Positions 25,347 to 32,904 of a stretch of 44,949 bases of DNA are shown piece by piece. Below the pieces are notes generated by a model. That model was given only the letters and a program-made list of their open reading frames with translations. It had not been told where the DNA came from and ran no database searches. Origin of the DNA: Alphaproteobacteria bacterium (GTDB lineage: Bacteria; Pseudomonadota; Alphaproteobacteria; Rhizobiales; Hyphomicrobiaceae); the NCBI GenBank assembly GCA_018830445.1, contig JAHJSN010000065.1:1-44949 (forward strand), written 5' to 3'. The position numbers and the translations under genes are program-made. How positions within the stretch are numbered: the stretch's first letter is position 1; every line of letters begins with the position of its first letter.

Positions 25347-25697
25347 ATGGATATGAGAACCATGGAAGATATGCCGCAAAGCTCATCGGGTGCATTCAAC
25401 TGCTTGATCTATGCCCTGGTGACGATCGTGTTCCTGGTCATTCTGACTGATACCGGATCTGCGCAGGGCCATGGATACGATTGTGCGCACGGGCCTGACA
25501 CATACCGCGTCCGCAATGTCGCCGACTGGGATAAGCTCAACATTCGCTCCGGCCCGTCCGCCGGCACCCGCATCGCGGGCCAAATCGACGCCTACGGTTC
25601 AGGGGTCCATTGCCTTGGGCCGTGCCAGGCAACCTGGTGCCGCGTAAGCTGGCGCGGCATCGTCGGCTGGACCAACATGCAGTATCTGGGCGAATAA
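25347..25697 (+). CDS. Exported SH3-domain protein
   Basis: 116 residues. A hydrophobic signal follows a polar start (NCLIYALVTIVFLVILTDTG, cleavage near GSAQ). The mature part is one bacterial SH3 domain: YRVRNVADWDKLNIRSGPSA, then GTRIAGQIDAYG, then WCRVSWRGIVGWTNMQYL. Such domains bind cell-wall peptides; four cysteines (44, 89, 93, 97) suggest disulfides in the periplasm. AAAAGGCGGG lies about eight bases before the ATG. Downstream the que operon arrives from the other strand. Confidence 0.8.
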   Translation: MDMRTMEDMPQSSSGAFNCLIYALVTIVFLVILTDTGSAQGHGYDCAHGPDTYRVRNVADWDKLNIRSGPSAGTRIAGQIDAYGSGVHCLGPCQATWCRVSWRGIVGWTNMQYLGE

Positions 25698-25714
25698 CGC
25701 GCTTTTTTCGGCCC

Positions 25715-26185
25715 TCAGCCCCGGCCGCGATACGGCTGAACGCCCTGGTCGGGAAGCCAGACGCCTTCCGGGCAGGTGCCCGTCTGCCAGAAAACATCGA
25801 TCGGAATCCCGCCGCGCGGATACCAGTAGCCACCGATGCGGAGGAAATGGGGGTGGAGTAGGTCGGCGAGCCGCTTACCGATCGCCACCGTGCAATCTTC
25901 GTGGAAGGCTCCGTGATTGCGAAACGACGACAGATACAACTTGAGCGATTTCGACTCCACAAGCCAAGCCTTCGGCACGTAGTCGATGACGAGATGCGCG
26001 AAGTCCGGCTGCCCGGTCACCGGACACAGCGAGGTGAATTCCGGCGCCGTGAAGCGTGCGGTATAAAGCGTATCGCAATGCGGGTTGGCCACGCGTTCCA
26101 GCACCGCCGTTTCAGGCGCATCCGGCATCCCGACGTGACGGCCCAATTGATAGACAGCGGGCGGCGGCTTGTTCGATCCTGCCAT
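25715..26185 (-). CDS. queF: preQ0 reductase (7-cyano-7-deazaguanine reductase, type I)
   Basis: 156 residues, the unimodular T-fold QueF. Cys54 in [13 protein letters not shown] (covalent preQ0 adduct) and Asp61 are in place, as are ESKSLKLYL (substrate and NADPH binding) and HEDC (Glu/Cys). It reduces preQ0 to preQ1 with NADPH in queuosine synthesis. It is the last gene of queC-(small protein)-queE-queD-queF, starting four bases after the queD stop. Confidence 0.96.
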   Translation of the reverse strand: MAGSNKPPPAVYQLGRHVGMPDAPETAVLERVANPHCDTLYTARFTAPEFTSLCPVTGQPDFAHLVIDYVPKAWLVESKSLKLYLSSFRNHGAFHEDCTVAIGKRLADLLHPHFLRIGGYWYPRGGIPIDVFWQTGTCPEGVWLPDQGVQPYRGRG

Positions 26186-26188
26186 GCT

Positions 26189-26578
26189 TCACTCCGCCGC
26201 CAGTCGGGCATCGGCAGACCCGGGGCCGTCGTAAACACACCCCTCGTGGCAGCTATCACGCGAGACCTCGATCCGTGATAGCCCCGGCAAGCGGTTCGAC
26301 AAACGATTCCACAGCCACACAGTGATCCGTTCCAGCGTCGGCGTTTCCAGTCCCTCGACGTCGTTCAGAAAGCGATGGTCGAGCGCCTCGCGCGCCTCCC
26401 CGATCGCTTCGGAAAGGTCGTCGAAATGAAAGATGAGCCCGCTCGTTGGATCCGGTTCGCCGGCAACCCAGATCCGGGCACGGAACGAATGACCGTGCAC
26501 GCGCGAGTTCGGGTGCCCCGGCGGCGCTCCGGGCAGATAATGGGCGGCTTCGAATGTAAAGTCCTTGTAGATCTTCAT
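26189..26578 (-). CDS. queD: 6-carboxy-5,6,7,8-tetrahydropterin synthase
   Basis: 129 residues, T-fold. The zinc histidines are present: His13 (FEAAHYL), His28 and His30 (VHGHSF). LDHRFLNDVEG and the TLERITVWLW segment match the family. It converts dihydroneopterin triphosphate to carboxytetrahydropterin, the second step to preQ0. The catalytic Cys of E. coli QueD (Cys27, in HKCGRLHGH as I recall it) corresponds to Asn24 here (HPNSRVHGH), and the downstream acidic residue differs. The later cysteines (DSCHEGCVY) are kept. The operon context still argues for the queuosine function. Confidence 0.88.
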   Translation of the reverse strand: MKIYKDFTFEAAHYLPGAPPGHPNSRVHGHSFRARIWVAGEPDPTSGLIFHFDDLSEAIGEAREALDHRFLNDVEGLETPTLERITVWLWNRLSNRLPGLSRIEVSRDSCHEGCVYDGPGSADARLAAE

Positions 26579-26674
26579 AGGCGCTATTTAGAGAACTTCG
26601 TTTCCGACGGCCAGAGGCGGTCTGCGAATAGGTTTAGGCCCATTGGCCGCAGGCTCTGCGCCCAAGCGCAAGCT

Positions 26675-27304
26675 TCAGGGAATTCCGATCAGTTTATGGG
26701 TTTGCAGCGACAGCCGCCACTGCGGGTGTTCCCGGCAGTAGCGAACCGCCGCGGCGGTGTTTTGCGCCACTTCCGGCCCGTCCATCGGCTGCAGGTAGCG
26801 GAACCTGAAATCGAGCCCGGCAACGGCCGCAGGCGGCAGTTCGGCTTGCGGGAAGACGAGTTTCAGTTCATCCCCCGTGACCTGCACCAGTTCGCTTCCC
26901 GCTTTCGGACTGACGCAGATCCAGTCAACTCCGCGCGGCACAGCCAGCGTTCCATTTGTCTCCAAGGCGATTTCGAAGCCTTTGGCGTGCAGAGCCGAAA
27001 TCAGATCCCGATCGACCTGAAGCATCGGTTCGCCGCCCGTCAGGACCACCAGCCGGTTATCCTTACCGCCAGCCCAAGCTGCAGCCACCGCCGCAGCCAG
27101 CAGCCCTGCGTGCGCAAATTTCCCGCCGCCCGGACCGTCGGTACCGACAAAATCCGTATCGCAGAACCGACACACCGCTCCGGCCCGGTCGATCTCACGG
27201 CCCGACCACAGATTGCAGCCAGCAAATCGGCAGAACACCGCCGCCCGGCCGGCGTTGGTGCCTTCGCCCTGCAGGGTCAGAAAGACTTCCTTGACGTGGT
27301 ACAT
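26675..27304 (-). CDS. queE: 7-carboxy-7-deazaguanine synthase, radical SAM enzyme
   Basis: 209 residues. The cluster-binding cysteines are Cys30, Cys45 and Cys48, a C-x14-C-x2-C spacing known from the Burkholderia-type QueE instead of the usual CxxxCxxC. The segment FLTLQGEG and the GGEP motif (VVLTGGEPML) that holds S-adenosylmethionine are present. It contracts carboxytetrahydropterin to 7-carboxy-7-deazaguanine in the cytoplasm. The start at 27304 follows GAGG; queD follows after 96 bp. Confidence 0.95.
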   Translation of the reverse strand: MYHVKEVFLTLQGEGTNAGRAAVFCRFAGCNLWSGREIDRAGAVCRFCDTDFVGTDGPGGGKFAHAGLLAAAVAAAWAGGKDNRLVVLTGGEPMLQVDRDLISALHAKGFEIALETNGTLAVPRGVDWICVSPKAGSELVQVTGDELKLVFPQAELPPAAVAGLDFRFRYLQPMDGPEVAQNTAAAVRYCREHPQWRLSLQTHKLIGIP

Positions 27305-27351
27305 GGTCCTCACCCGCCGCGCCGGCAGCCGGCCATGCGGTTCATTTGGTT

Positions 27352-27600
27352 TCACCCGCAGAGTTCTTCGCGAAGCCTCGCAAGTTGTGTTTCCGGTTCC
27401 AGATGCAGCGGCCTCTCCGCACCCGATCGCCGAAACCAGTAACCGGCATTGGATTCGTCGCCTTCCTGCAGATGCAGGATAGCGTGTATGTGGCAGGCAC
27501 GCCGATCGCTCGCATGGGTCTGAACCAGCTTGTGCGCATCCTCCCACCGGCCCGACAAGGCCAGATCGATGGCGCGGATCAGGTCTTCCCGGCTTGCCAT
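27352..27600 (-). CDS. Small helical-repeat protein inside the que operon, unknown
   Basis: 82 residues, helical throughout and charged. Two helix-turn-helix units can be drawn: [20 protein letters not shown], then [20 protein letters not shown] and WFRRSG; the alternation of small and large residues is like a TPR or Sel1 unit, though no repeat consensus is strong. It starts with an ATG (27600) behind AAGGGG, overlapping the end of queC by 22 bp and ending 47 bp before queE, so it is co-translated with the pathway. I know of similar short genes next to queE in related bacteria, but not a function. A chaperone or assembly role for the radical SAM enzyme is a guess. Confidence 0.7.
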   Translation of the reverse strand: MASREDLIRAIDLALSGRWEDAHKLVQTHASDRRACHIHAILHLQEGDESNAGYWFRRSGAERPLHLEPETQLARLREELCG

Positions 27601-28280
27601 GTCTCGAACCCCTTCCGGCGCAGCTCGCATGCCGGACACGTGCCGCAACCATAACCCCAGGCATGCCGGGCGCTACGCTCGCCCAGATAGCATGTATGGG
27701 TATGCTCGGCGATCAGTTCGACCAGCGCCCGCCCCCCCAGATCTTCGCCCATCTGCCACGTCGCTGCCTTATCGAGAAACATCAGTGGCGTGTCGATGAT
27801 GAATGCCCGGTCCATTGCCAGCGACAAGCTTGTCTCCAGACTGACCAGCGTCGCCTTGCGGCAGTCCGGATAACCCGAGTAGTCGGTTTCGCACATGCCG
27901 CCGACCAGGTGTGATAGCCCGCGCCGGTAGGCGACCGCCGCCGCGTACGTAAAGAAGATGACGTTTCGACCCGGCACGAACGTCGATGGAAGCCCGGCCT
28001 GCGTCATTGTGATTTCAGCGTCCCGCGTCAGCGCCGTATCGCTGATCGCCCCCAGCTCCGGCAACGCCAGCAGATGATCATCCCCGATCCTGCCCGCCCA
28101 ACGCTCGTTGATGGCGCCGAGCCGGGCCAGCACGTCGCGCCGGCAGGCGAGCTCGACGTCGTGGCGCTGTCCGTAGTCGAACCCGATCGTCTCGACCGTT
28201 TCGAAGCGCTCCAGCGCCCAGGCAAGACAGACCGTCGAATCTTGTCCTCCGGAAAACAGTACAAGCGCATTCGTAGCCAT
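27579..28280 (-). CDS. queC: 7-cyano-7-deazaguanine synthase
   Basis: 233 residues, ATP pyrophosphatase fold. The PP-loop SGGQDST at 10-16 binds ATP; the zinc site is Cys197, Cys212, Cys215 and Cys218 ([10 protein letters not shown]). FDYGQRH and PGRN are family signatures. It makes preQ0 from 7-carboxy-7-deazaguanine, ammonia and ATP. It is the first gene of the operon; the ATG at 28280 follows AGGG. An intrinsic terminator on the same strand ends 45 bases upstream of the start codon. Confidence 0.96.
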   Translation of the reverse strand: MATNALVLFSGGQDSTVCLAWALERFETVETIGFDYGQRHDVELACRRDVLARLGAINERWAGRIGDDHLLALPELGAISDTALTRDAEITMTQAGLPSTFVPGRNVIFFTYAAAVAYRRGLSHLVGGMCETDYSGYPDCRKATLVSLETSLSLAMDRAFIIDTPLMFLDKAATWQMGEDLGGRALVELIAEHTHTCYLGERSARHAWGYGCGTCPACELRRKGFETWQAGKT

Positions 28281-28324
28281 CGGCTGCCCTAGAACGAGGA
28301 GACGTGAGACGTTGCCAGTATAAC

Positions 28325-28356
28325 AAAAAAGGGCCGCGCTCCGATGCGCAGCCCTA
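28325..28356 (-). terminator. Intrinsic terminator 45 bases upstream of queC, same strand
   Basis: On the minus strand AGGGCTGCGC and GCGCGGCCCT form a stem with loop ATCGGA, followed by six Ts (28325-28330). It points into queC. A TATACT element that could be a -10 box follows on the same strand. Two readings are open: it ends a decayed gene whose frame stops at 28385-28387, or it is an attenuator of the que operon. An upstream segment (28381-28388) can pair either with 28367-28373 or with the 5' arm of this terminator. Confidence 0.75.
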
Positions 28357-28384
28357 TCTTGGGTGCATAGCCCTGGGTAAGGGG

Positions 28385-28530
28385 CTATTCAGGGGCGCCG
28401 AGCGGGTTCGCCCAATATCTTAAGGGCTTCTTCCCGTCGTCTTTCGCTGTCACGCGACAGGTGCTCCGCTCCGCTCCGCCCTTGATATGACAAAACCAAG
28501 ACAACTGGCAACCGCTCGATCGTCGTAGTT
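28385..28530 (-). pseudogene. Possible gene remnant or structured RNA upstream of queC
   Basis: On the minus strand a frame that reads protein-like (GGAERSTCRVTAKDDGKKPL, then [11 protein letters not shown]) ends in TAG at 28385-28387, 30 bases before the terminator, and is cut on the other side by hairpin H1 of the modular repeat. The same bases can also fold as a row of small hairpins (CTGTC/GACAG, GGGCG/CGCCC, ATAGCCC/GGGCTAT). It may be a repeat-truncated gene end or a small RNA; I cannot decide. Confidence 0.3.
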
Positions 28531-28742
28531 GTGGCGTCGCTCCTTAATTGACCTGTTGGTGCGGCACGTTCCGTGTCAATTAAGGCGCGACGCCCCACTA
28601 GCGTTCTGGATCAAACATTTGATTCCCGGGTGGAGGTCGTCAAATGTTTGTGAATCCAGAACACAATCAAAAGGTTGCCTAGTGTTCCGGGCTGACATTC
28701 AGGTTCCCGGCAGGGAACCATATGTCAGAGTCGGAACACTAG
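28530..28742. repeat. Modular hairpin repeat, copy 2 (three hairpins)
   Basis: H1 (28530-28601), H3 (28599-28663) and H4 (28679-28742) of the family described at 20296-20618, in the same order and orientation but without H2. H3 and the bases after it match copy 1 apart from a handful of substitutions, and here H3 is more perfectly paired (TCAAATGTTT against AAACATTTGA). Units again meet at CTAG (CCCACTAGCG, GCCTAGTG, AACACTAGCG). It fills the space between the queC leader and aguA. Confidence 0.88.
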
Positions 28743-28828
28743 CGAATTTGACGTTTGCCCCAAAATGCAGGTGCTCGCGGGGGTAAATGCCGAAAACAGG
28801 AACACTTGCCTGAACTGAAAGAACCGAA

Positions 28829-29848
28829 GTGAACGACAATTGCGCTATTCGCGTTCCCCCGGAGTGGGCCGAGCAGAAGGCTGTATGGACGGCTTGGCCG
28901 GCCGATCCCGACGAATGGAACGGCGACCTCGATTCGCCGCGCCGGGATGTCGCCGCGCTGGTCCGCGTACTCGCCGAACACGGCAACAATGTCCGCCTGC
29001 TCGTCAACGGCGAGGAGGCCGAACATAGCGCACGCGCGGCACTCGGCGCGGCCGCCGAGCTTGTCCCCGCCAGGTATGGTGACATCTGGCTGCGCGATAC
29101 CGGTCCGATTTTCGCGTCGAACCCGGAAGGCCCGGTGGCCTTGCGGTTTGCCACCAACAGCTGGGGCGGCAAGTACGACCTGCCCGACGACGCGACCGTC
29201 GGAGACGAAGTCGCGCGCCTCAGCGCGACGCCCGTGCAGCGCTTCGCCTTCGTCCTCGAAGGCGGCGCCGTCGATCACGACGGCAGCGGCACATTTCTCA
29301 CCACCCGCCAGACACTCCTCAATCCGAACCGCAACGGCTGGGACAAGGAGGAGGCCGAAGTCGCGCTGCGTGAAGCCTTCGGCGCGCGCAAGATCATCTG
29401 GATCGACGAGGGCCTCAAGAACGACCACACCGACGGTCATATCGACAACATCGCCCGTTTCGTCGGCGAGGCGAAGGTCGTCTGCCAGTCACCCGCCGGC
29501 CCCGACGATCCCAACGCCGAAACCCTCGACGCCATTGCAGCGATCCTGCGTTCGGAAACCGATTCCGACGGCCGTCCGCTTGAAGTGGTGCGCATCCCTG
29601 GGGTTGGCCGCTACCTCAATCCGGCTGGAGAGGTTTCCCCAGCCTCCCATATGAACTTCCTGATCGCCAACGGAGTTGTCGTCGTGCCGGTGTACGGTAC
29701 GCCGACGCAAGGCGCCGCCATTGAAGCACTCGCACACGTCTTCCCGGGCCGAAAAGTCGTCGGCGTACCTTCCGGCGGTTTGCTGGGGTCCGGCCAGGCC
29801 GGCGGAGGATCGTTTCACTGCATCACGCAGCAGGAGCCGCGCCGATGA
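28829..29848 (+). CDS. aguA: Agmatine deiminase
   Basis: 339 residues, guanidino-group-modifying (pentein) fold. Catalytic residues are readable: Cys331 in GGGSFHCITQQ, the HxD pair in NDHTDGHIDN, EGGA, and DTGP. It hydrolyses agmatine to N-carbamoylputrescine and ammonia in the cytoplasm. The start is GTG with a weak purine-rich site. The last codons overlap aguB by four bases (ATGA), so both enzymes are made from one message. The sequence before it is the repeat copy 2. Confidence 0.96.
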   Translation: MNDNCAIRVPPEWAEQKAVWTAWPADPDEWNGDLDSPRRDVAALVRVLAEHGNNVRLLVNGEEAEHSARAALGAAAELVPARYGDIWLRDTGPIFASNPEGPVALRFATNSWGGKYDLPDDATVGDEVARLSATPVQRFAFVLEGGAVDHDGSGTFLTTRQTLLNPNRNGWDKEEAEVALREAFGARKIIWIDEGLKNDHTDGHIDNIARFVGEAKVVCQSPAGPDDPNAETLDAIAAILRSETDSDGRPLEVVRIPGVGRYLNPAGEVSPASHMNFLIANGVVVVPVYGTPTQGAAIEALAHVFPGRKVVGVPSGGLLGSGQAGGGSFHCITQQEPRR

Positions 29849-30693
29849 CGAACCGCACAATGACCGTTGCCGCGATCCAGACCAGCTACGGTCGCGACCT
29901 GATGGCCAACATCGAGAAGACCGAAGCGCTTGTGCGTGAGGCAGCCGCGAAAGGCGCGCAGGCGATCCTGCCTTCCGAACTGTTCCAGGGCATCTACTTC
30001 TGCTCGCGCCAGGATCCGAAGTGGTTCGCCGAGGCTCATCCGGCCGACAGCCACCCTTGCGTCACGGCCATCGCCCCGCTCGCGAAAGAACTCGGCGTCG
30101 TGATTCCGATCTCGTTCTTCGAGAAGGACGGCCCGCGCTATTACAACTCGGTGGCCATCGCCGATGCGGACGGGAAAATCCTCGGCGTCTATCGCAAGAG
30201 CCACATCCCCGACGGTCCCGGCTACATGGAGAAGTATTACTTCCGCCCCGGCGATACCGGCTTCAAGGTCTGGGACACCGCCCACGGCCGGGTCGGCGTT
30301 GGCATCTGCTGGGACCAGTGGTTCCCGGAATGTGCCCGCGCAATGGCGCTCGATGGCGCGGATGTCCTGTTCTACCCAACCGCGATCGGCTCGGAACCCT
30401 ATGACGACAGCCTCGACACGTCCGCCATCTGGCGCCGCGCCATGCAGGGCCACGCGGTCTCGAACGCCGTTCCGGTAGTCGCCGCGAACCGCATTGGCCT
30501 TGAAGACAACGACGGCACCAGACAGCAGTTCTATGGAAATTCGTTCATCTCCGACCAGTCGGGCGAACTGGTCGAAGCCTTCGGCGCGACGGACGAAGGC
30601 GTCCTCACGCACACCTTCGATCTGACGATGATCGAGTCCTATCGCGCCGACTGGGGCTTTTTCCGCGACCGCCGCCCCGAGTTCTATCGCTAG
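29845..30693 (+). CDS. aguB: N-carbamoylputrescine amidase
   Basis: 282 residues of the carbon-nitrogen hydrolase (nitrilase) superfamily. The catalytic triad is Glu45 (PSELFQGIYF), Lys118 (YRKSHIPDGPGY) and Cys155 (VGICWDQWFPE). It completes the agmatine route to putrescine, releasing CO2 and ammonia. The start overlaps the aguA stop. The TAG stop codon (30691-30693) forms the first three bases of a palindromic element with 21-bp terminal inverted repeats, so the element has supplied, or is fused to, the gene end. Confidence 0.96.
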   Translation: MTNRTMTVAAIQTSYGRDLMANIEKTEALVREAAAKGAQAILPSELFQGIYFCSRQDPKWFAEAHPADSHPCVTAIAPLAKELGVVIPISFFEKDGPRYYNSVAIADADGKILGVYRKSHIPDGPGYMEKYYFRPGDTGFKVWDTAHGRVGVGICWDQWFPECARAMALDGADVLFYPTAIGSEPYDDSLDTSAIWRRAMQGHAVSNAVPVVAANRIGLEDNDGTRQQFYGNSFISDQSGELVEAFGATDEGVLTHTFDLTMIESYRADWGFFRDRRPEFYR

Positions 30694-30961
30694 CCCGCCT
30701 TTCTCCCAGGGATGCGCGTCGTCATCGCTCCAGGGCGGGTTGCTCGGCCAGAAGGGACGCGAAAAGCGTATGGGGTCATACGGTTGAGCGGTCCGACGCC
30801 GCCGATGGCCCGCCCTGGGCGACCCGAAGGGCGGGGCCAAATGGCTGACAGACTGTGTCGAACCACTTGCCCGATGAACCACATCGATCTGCGTGCTTCT
30901 CCTGGTCTGTCAGCCATTTGACCTCCGTGACGAACACACCCCCTGGGAGAAAGGCGGGCTA
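30691..30961. mobile_element. Palindromic element with 21-bp perfect terminal inverted repeats (MITE-like)
   Basis: Bases 30691-30711 (starting TAGCCCGCCTTTCTC) are the exact reverse complement of 30941-30961. Nested inside are CAAATGGCTGACAGAC (30838-30853) against its complement at 30905-30920, and CCAGGGCGGG (30730-30739) against 30809-30818. No coding frame is convincing. Size (271 bp), nested arms and lack of a gene fit a non-autonomous miniature element or a large REP-type composite. No target-site duplication can be named. The 64 bp after it lead to the end of the next minus-strand gene. Confidence 0.75.
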
Positions 30962-31025
30962 ACAGCTCGACTTCAAGCCCCGGGGGCTTGCCGGTCTGGA
31001 CGAATAGATAACAGTCCGTCCGGGA

Positions 31026-31274
31026 TCATCCGCGCTGGGCGATTCCCGCCAGCACTTTCTCGGCTGAAAACGAACTGAACTCGGCGAGGCCGGTGGCTTC
31101 CGAGTAGTAGACGTACTTGCCGACATTCTTCTTGATCCGCCCGAGCGAGCGGCCGTTCCTGGAGACCTTGATCATGTCGGCACCGGAGTAGTCGGCATTC
31201 AACCCAAGCTTGGCAAAGTCGCGCGGACCCAGAATTTGCTTCAACTGGTGTTGTTTTCCCTGAAAGAAAAGCAT
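31026..31274 (-). CDS. Small conserved-looking hypothetical protein
   Basis: 82 residues, basic, no membrane segment. The sequence has a KQILGPRDFAKLGLNADYSG part, then MIKVSRNGRSLGRIKKNVGKYVYYSEATG and a helical end. I recognise no family; the basic, beta-rich middle could bind nucleic acid, which is a guess. The ATG at 31274 was chosen for AGGG eight bases upstream and because the sequence before it lacks protein character. It ends 64 bp from the inverted-repeat element. Confidence 0.6.
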   Translation of the reverse strand: MLFFQGKQHQLKQILGPRDFAKLGLNADYSGADMIKVSRNGRSLGRIKKNVGKYVYYSEATGLAEFSSFSAEKVLAGIAQRG

Positions 31275-31487
31275 CGATTCAACCCTGCTTGTTAACAACC
31301 TGCTCACGTTATACGGGCCGTTAAAAGCGAAGCCAACAATTGACCATTTTCACAGTTATCGAGATGTTAAATCGATACCGGCAATTCGAATTGGTTTCGA
31401 AAGCAGCGGGCCTTCATTCCTGTTGCAATGCATCTGCGGGCAAGACGTGCGCTGTCGGCGGCAGGTCCGTGATTTCATGCAGCCGGA

Positions 31488-31883
31488 TTACTTCAATCGG
31501 CGCAGTGTGGGTTTGGTCCCCACCGCGACGGCGTGGACGACCTGCGACCGCTTCGGCGGCACCTTTGCCGGCCTATCGACGAAGCGTACCCCCATCTCGT
31601 TGGCGCGGCGCCAGACGACCTCGCACTTCACCTCCATCCCGTCGAGATCGATGATGAGTTCGAAGGAATCCGGGATATTCGCGCAATGCGTCGACTTTAT
31701 CCTGGCTCCCGAAGTCGAGATGTCCCGCACCATGCAGGGGATCGAGCAGTGACGGTCCTGGAACGTCGCCGTCGCGCCTTTGAGAACGCGGCGGCGCGGA
31801 GCGGCACGCCTGTCAGGCGCGCTGTCCGTATCAACGGCTGCGTCGTTCAGAACGGAGCTTGGTTTGCGAATGGCTTCACTCAC
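31488..31883 (-). CDS. Single PilZ-domain protein
   Basis: 131 residues. After a disordered start come R26-xxx-R30 (DRRAAPRRRV) and DISTSG at 54-59, both cyclic-di-GMP contacts of the PilZ family, then the beta-barrel strands (ELIIDLDGMEVKCEVVWRR) and a basic tail. It is probably a cytoplasmic cyclic-di-GMP effector, like the tandem PilZ protein at 8719. The start is GTG behind GGGGA. Upstream (31884-32292) no gene is seen; that stretch contains a decayed copy of the modular repeat. Confidence 0.85.
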   Translation of the reverse strand: MSEAIRKPSSVLNDAAVDTDSAPDRRAAPRRRVLKGATATFQDRHCSIPCMVRDISTSGARIKSTHCANIPDSFELIIDLDGMEVKCEVVWRRANEMGVRFVDRPAKVPPKRSQVVHAVAVGTKPTLRRLK

Positions 31884-32113
31884 GGCTTCCCCACTGGAAA
31901 AGATTAGGGCCTCGATCAGGCGGTCAGTAATTTACCGAATATTAACGGCAAAGACTTGCGCGGAACTGATCAAAAGACCCGAGCGCCAATGTTAGAACAC
32001 TTCGAGTCAATTTTGAAAAGCTAAGCTAAGGAATGGTAAACCACCGCCGGCAGACTGCATTTCGGGGTTCCTCATCTTCGGTTATACAATTCTTGTAAGC
32101 CCGCGACGGCTTG

Positions 32114-32246
32114 GTGTTCTGGATGAGACGCATGCCTGCGGTGGCAAGTGGAGCAACGTCTGTGAATCCACGGCACGATCAAGGAAATAAAGCGGTGGTT
32201 TCGGGTCGGCGTTTGGACACCAGCTATCGGAGTCGCAACACTGGCA
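32114..32246. repeat. Decayed copy of the modular hairpin repeat (H3-H4 part)
   Basis: GTGTTCTGGAT (32114-32124) and TGTGAATCCA (32161-32170), then TTTCGGGTCGGCGTTTGG and TCGGAGTCGCAACACT in the same order as H3-H4 of the intact copies at 20462-20618 and 28599-28742. The inner arms have lost their pairing. It is oriented like the intact copies and ends about 45 bp before the next gene. The remaining bases of 31884-32292 show nothing else. Confidence 0.65.
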
Positions 32247-32292
32247 ATTGCGTTGTTTTGTGGCGGTATATCGAAGGTAAACGGAGTAATAA

Positions 32293-32685
32293 ATGGCATT
32301 TCGCTGCAAACACGAGCTGACGATCAATGTGCAGGCGATATCTGCCTCCGAATTGGAAACATTGCCGATTGTCCGGGCGAGTTTCGATCTCGATATCACT
32401 TGGGACAATTCGGGTCGCCAACTTTGGGCCTGCGATGGCTGGCGTCCGGAAGGACAGCCCGAAGTGATCCCATGGGATGATGCGGGCCACCCGCTGACGC
32501 AGACGATGCACGCCCTTCTCAGCATTCACCTGACGCCCGCCACAATTTCGAAGATCGTTTCATCTCATCCCGCCGGTGAGTGCAGCGTCATCGACTTTTC
32601 GGCACAACGCAAGTTGAGAGGCTTGAAGTCATCGGGGATCGATCCGAGGCCGGCACCAAACTTCTCGTCCGAAAAGAAGATCTGA
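32293..32685 (+). CDS. Hypothetical protein
   Basis: 130 residues, soluble-looking, no signal. The N-terminal half has short strands and aromatic residues (SFDLDITWDNSGRQLWACDG, then WRPEGQPEVIPWDD); a helix follows and the tail is basic and disordered. I recognise no family. The ATG is preceded by GGAG at six bases. It lies immediately after a decayed repeat copy, and the DNA from 32686 to 32904 is lower in GC and without a gene. Confidence 0.55.
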   Translation: MAFRCKHELTINVQAISASELETLPIVRASFDLDITWDNSGRQLWACDGWRPEGQPEVIPWDDAGHPLTQTMHALLSIHLTPATISKIVSSHPAGECSVIDFSAQRKLRGLKSSGIDPRPAPNFSSEKKI

Positions 32686-32904
32686 TTATGGTTCAGACGG
32701 GGGCCTGTTTCGTTCCTGGGGGCGGAGCGCGATTACACAAGGCGGATCGCTGAAACGGACCAATGGGCATGAGTATGAATTGATGAATTCGGATTGCGGG
32801 CTCGCAAGAGCAGGTAGACCGATAACAATACGGTTGACTGAGAAAATAGCACACGTTTGAAAAACAATTGAACATTTGGTTGGCGATTAATGCAAAAGGG
32901 TAAG

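Noticed and set aside
28281-28390. preQ1 riboswitch upstream of queC
   Set aside because: No match to the preQ1-I (H-type pseudoknot with A-rich tail) or other preQ1 consensus; only a terminator and competing stems are seen.
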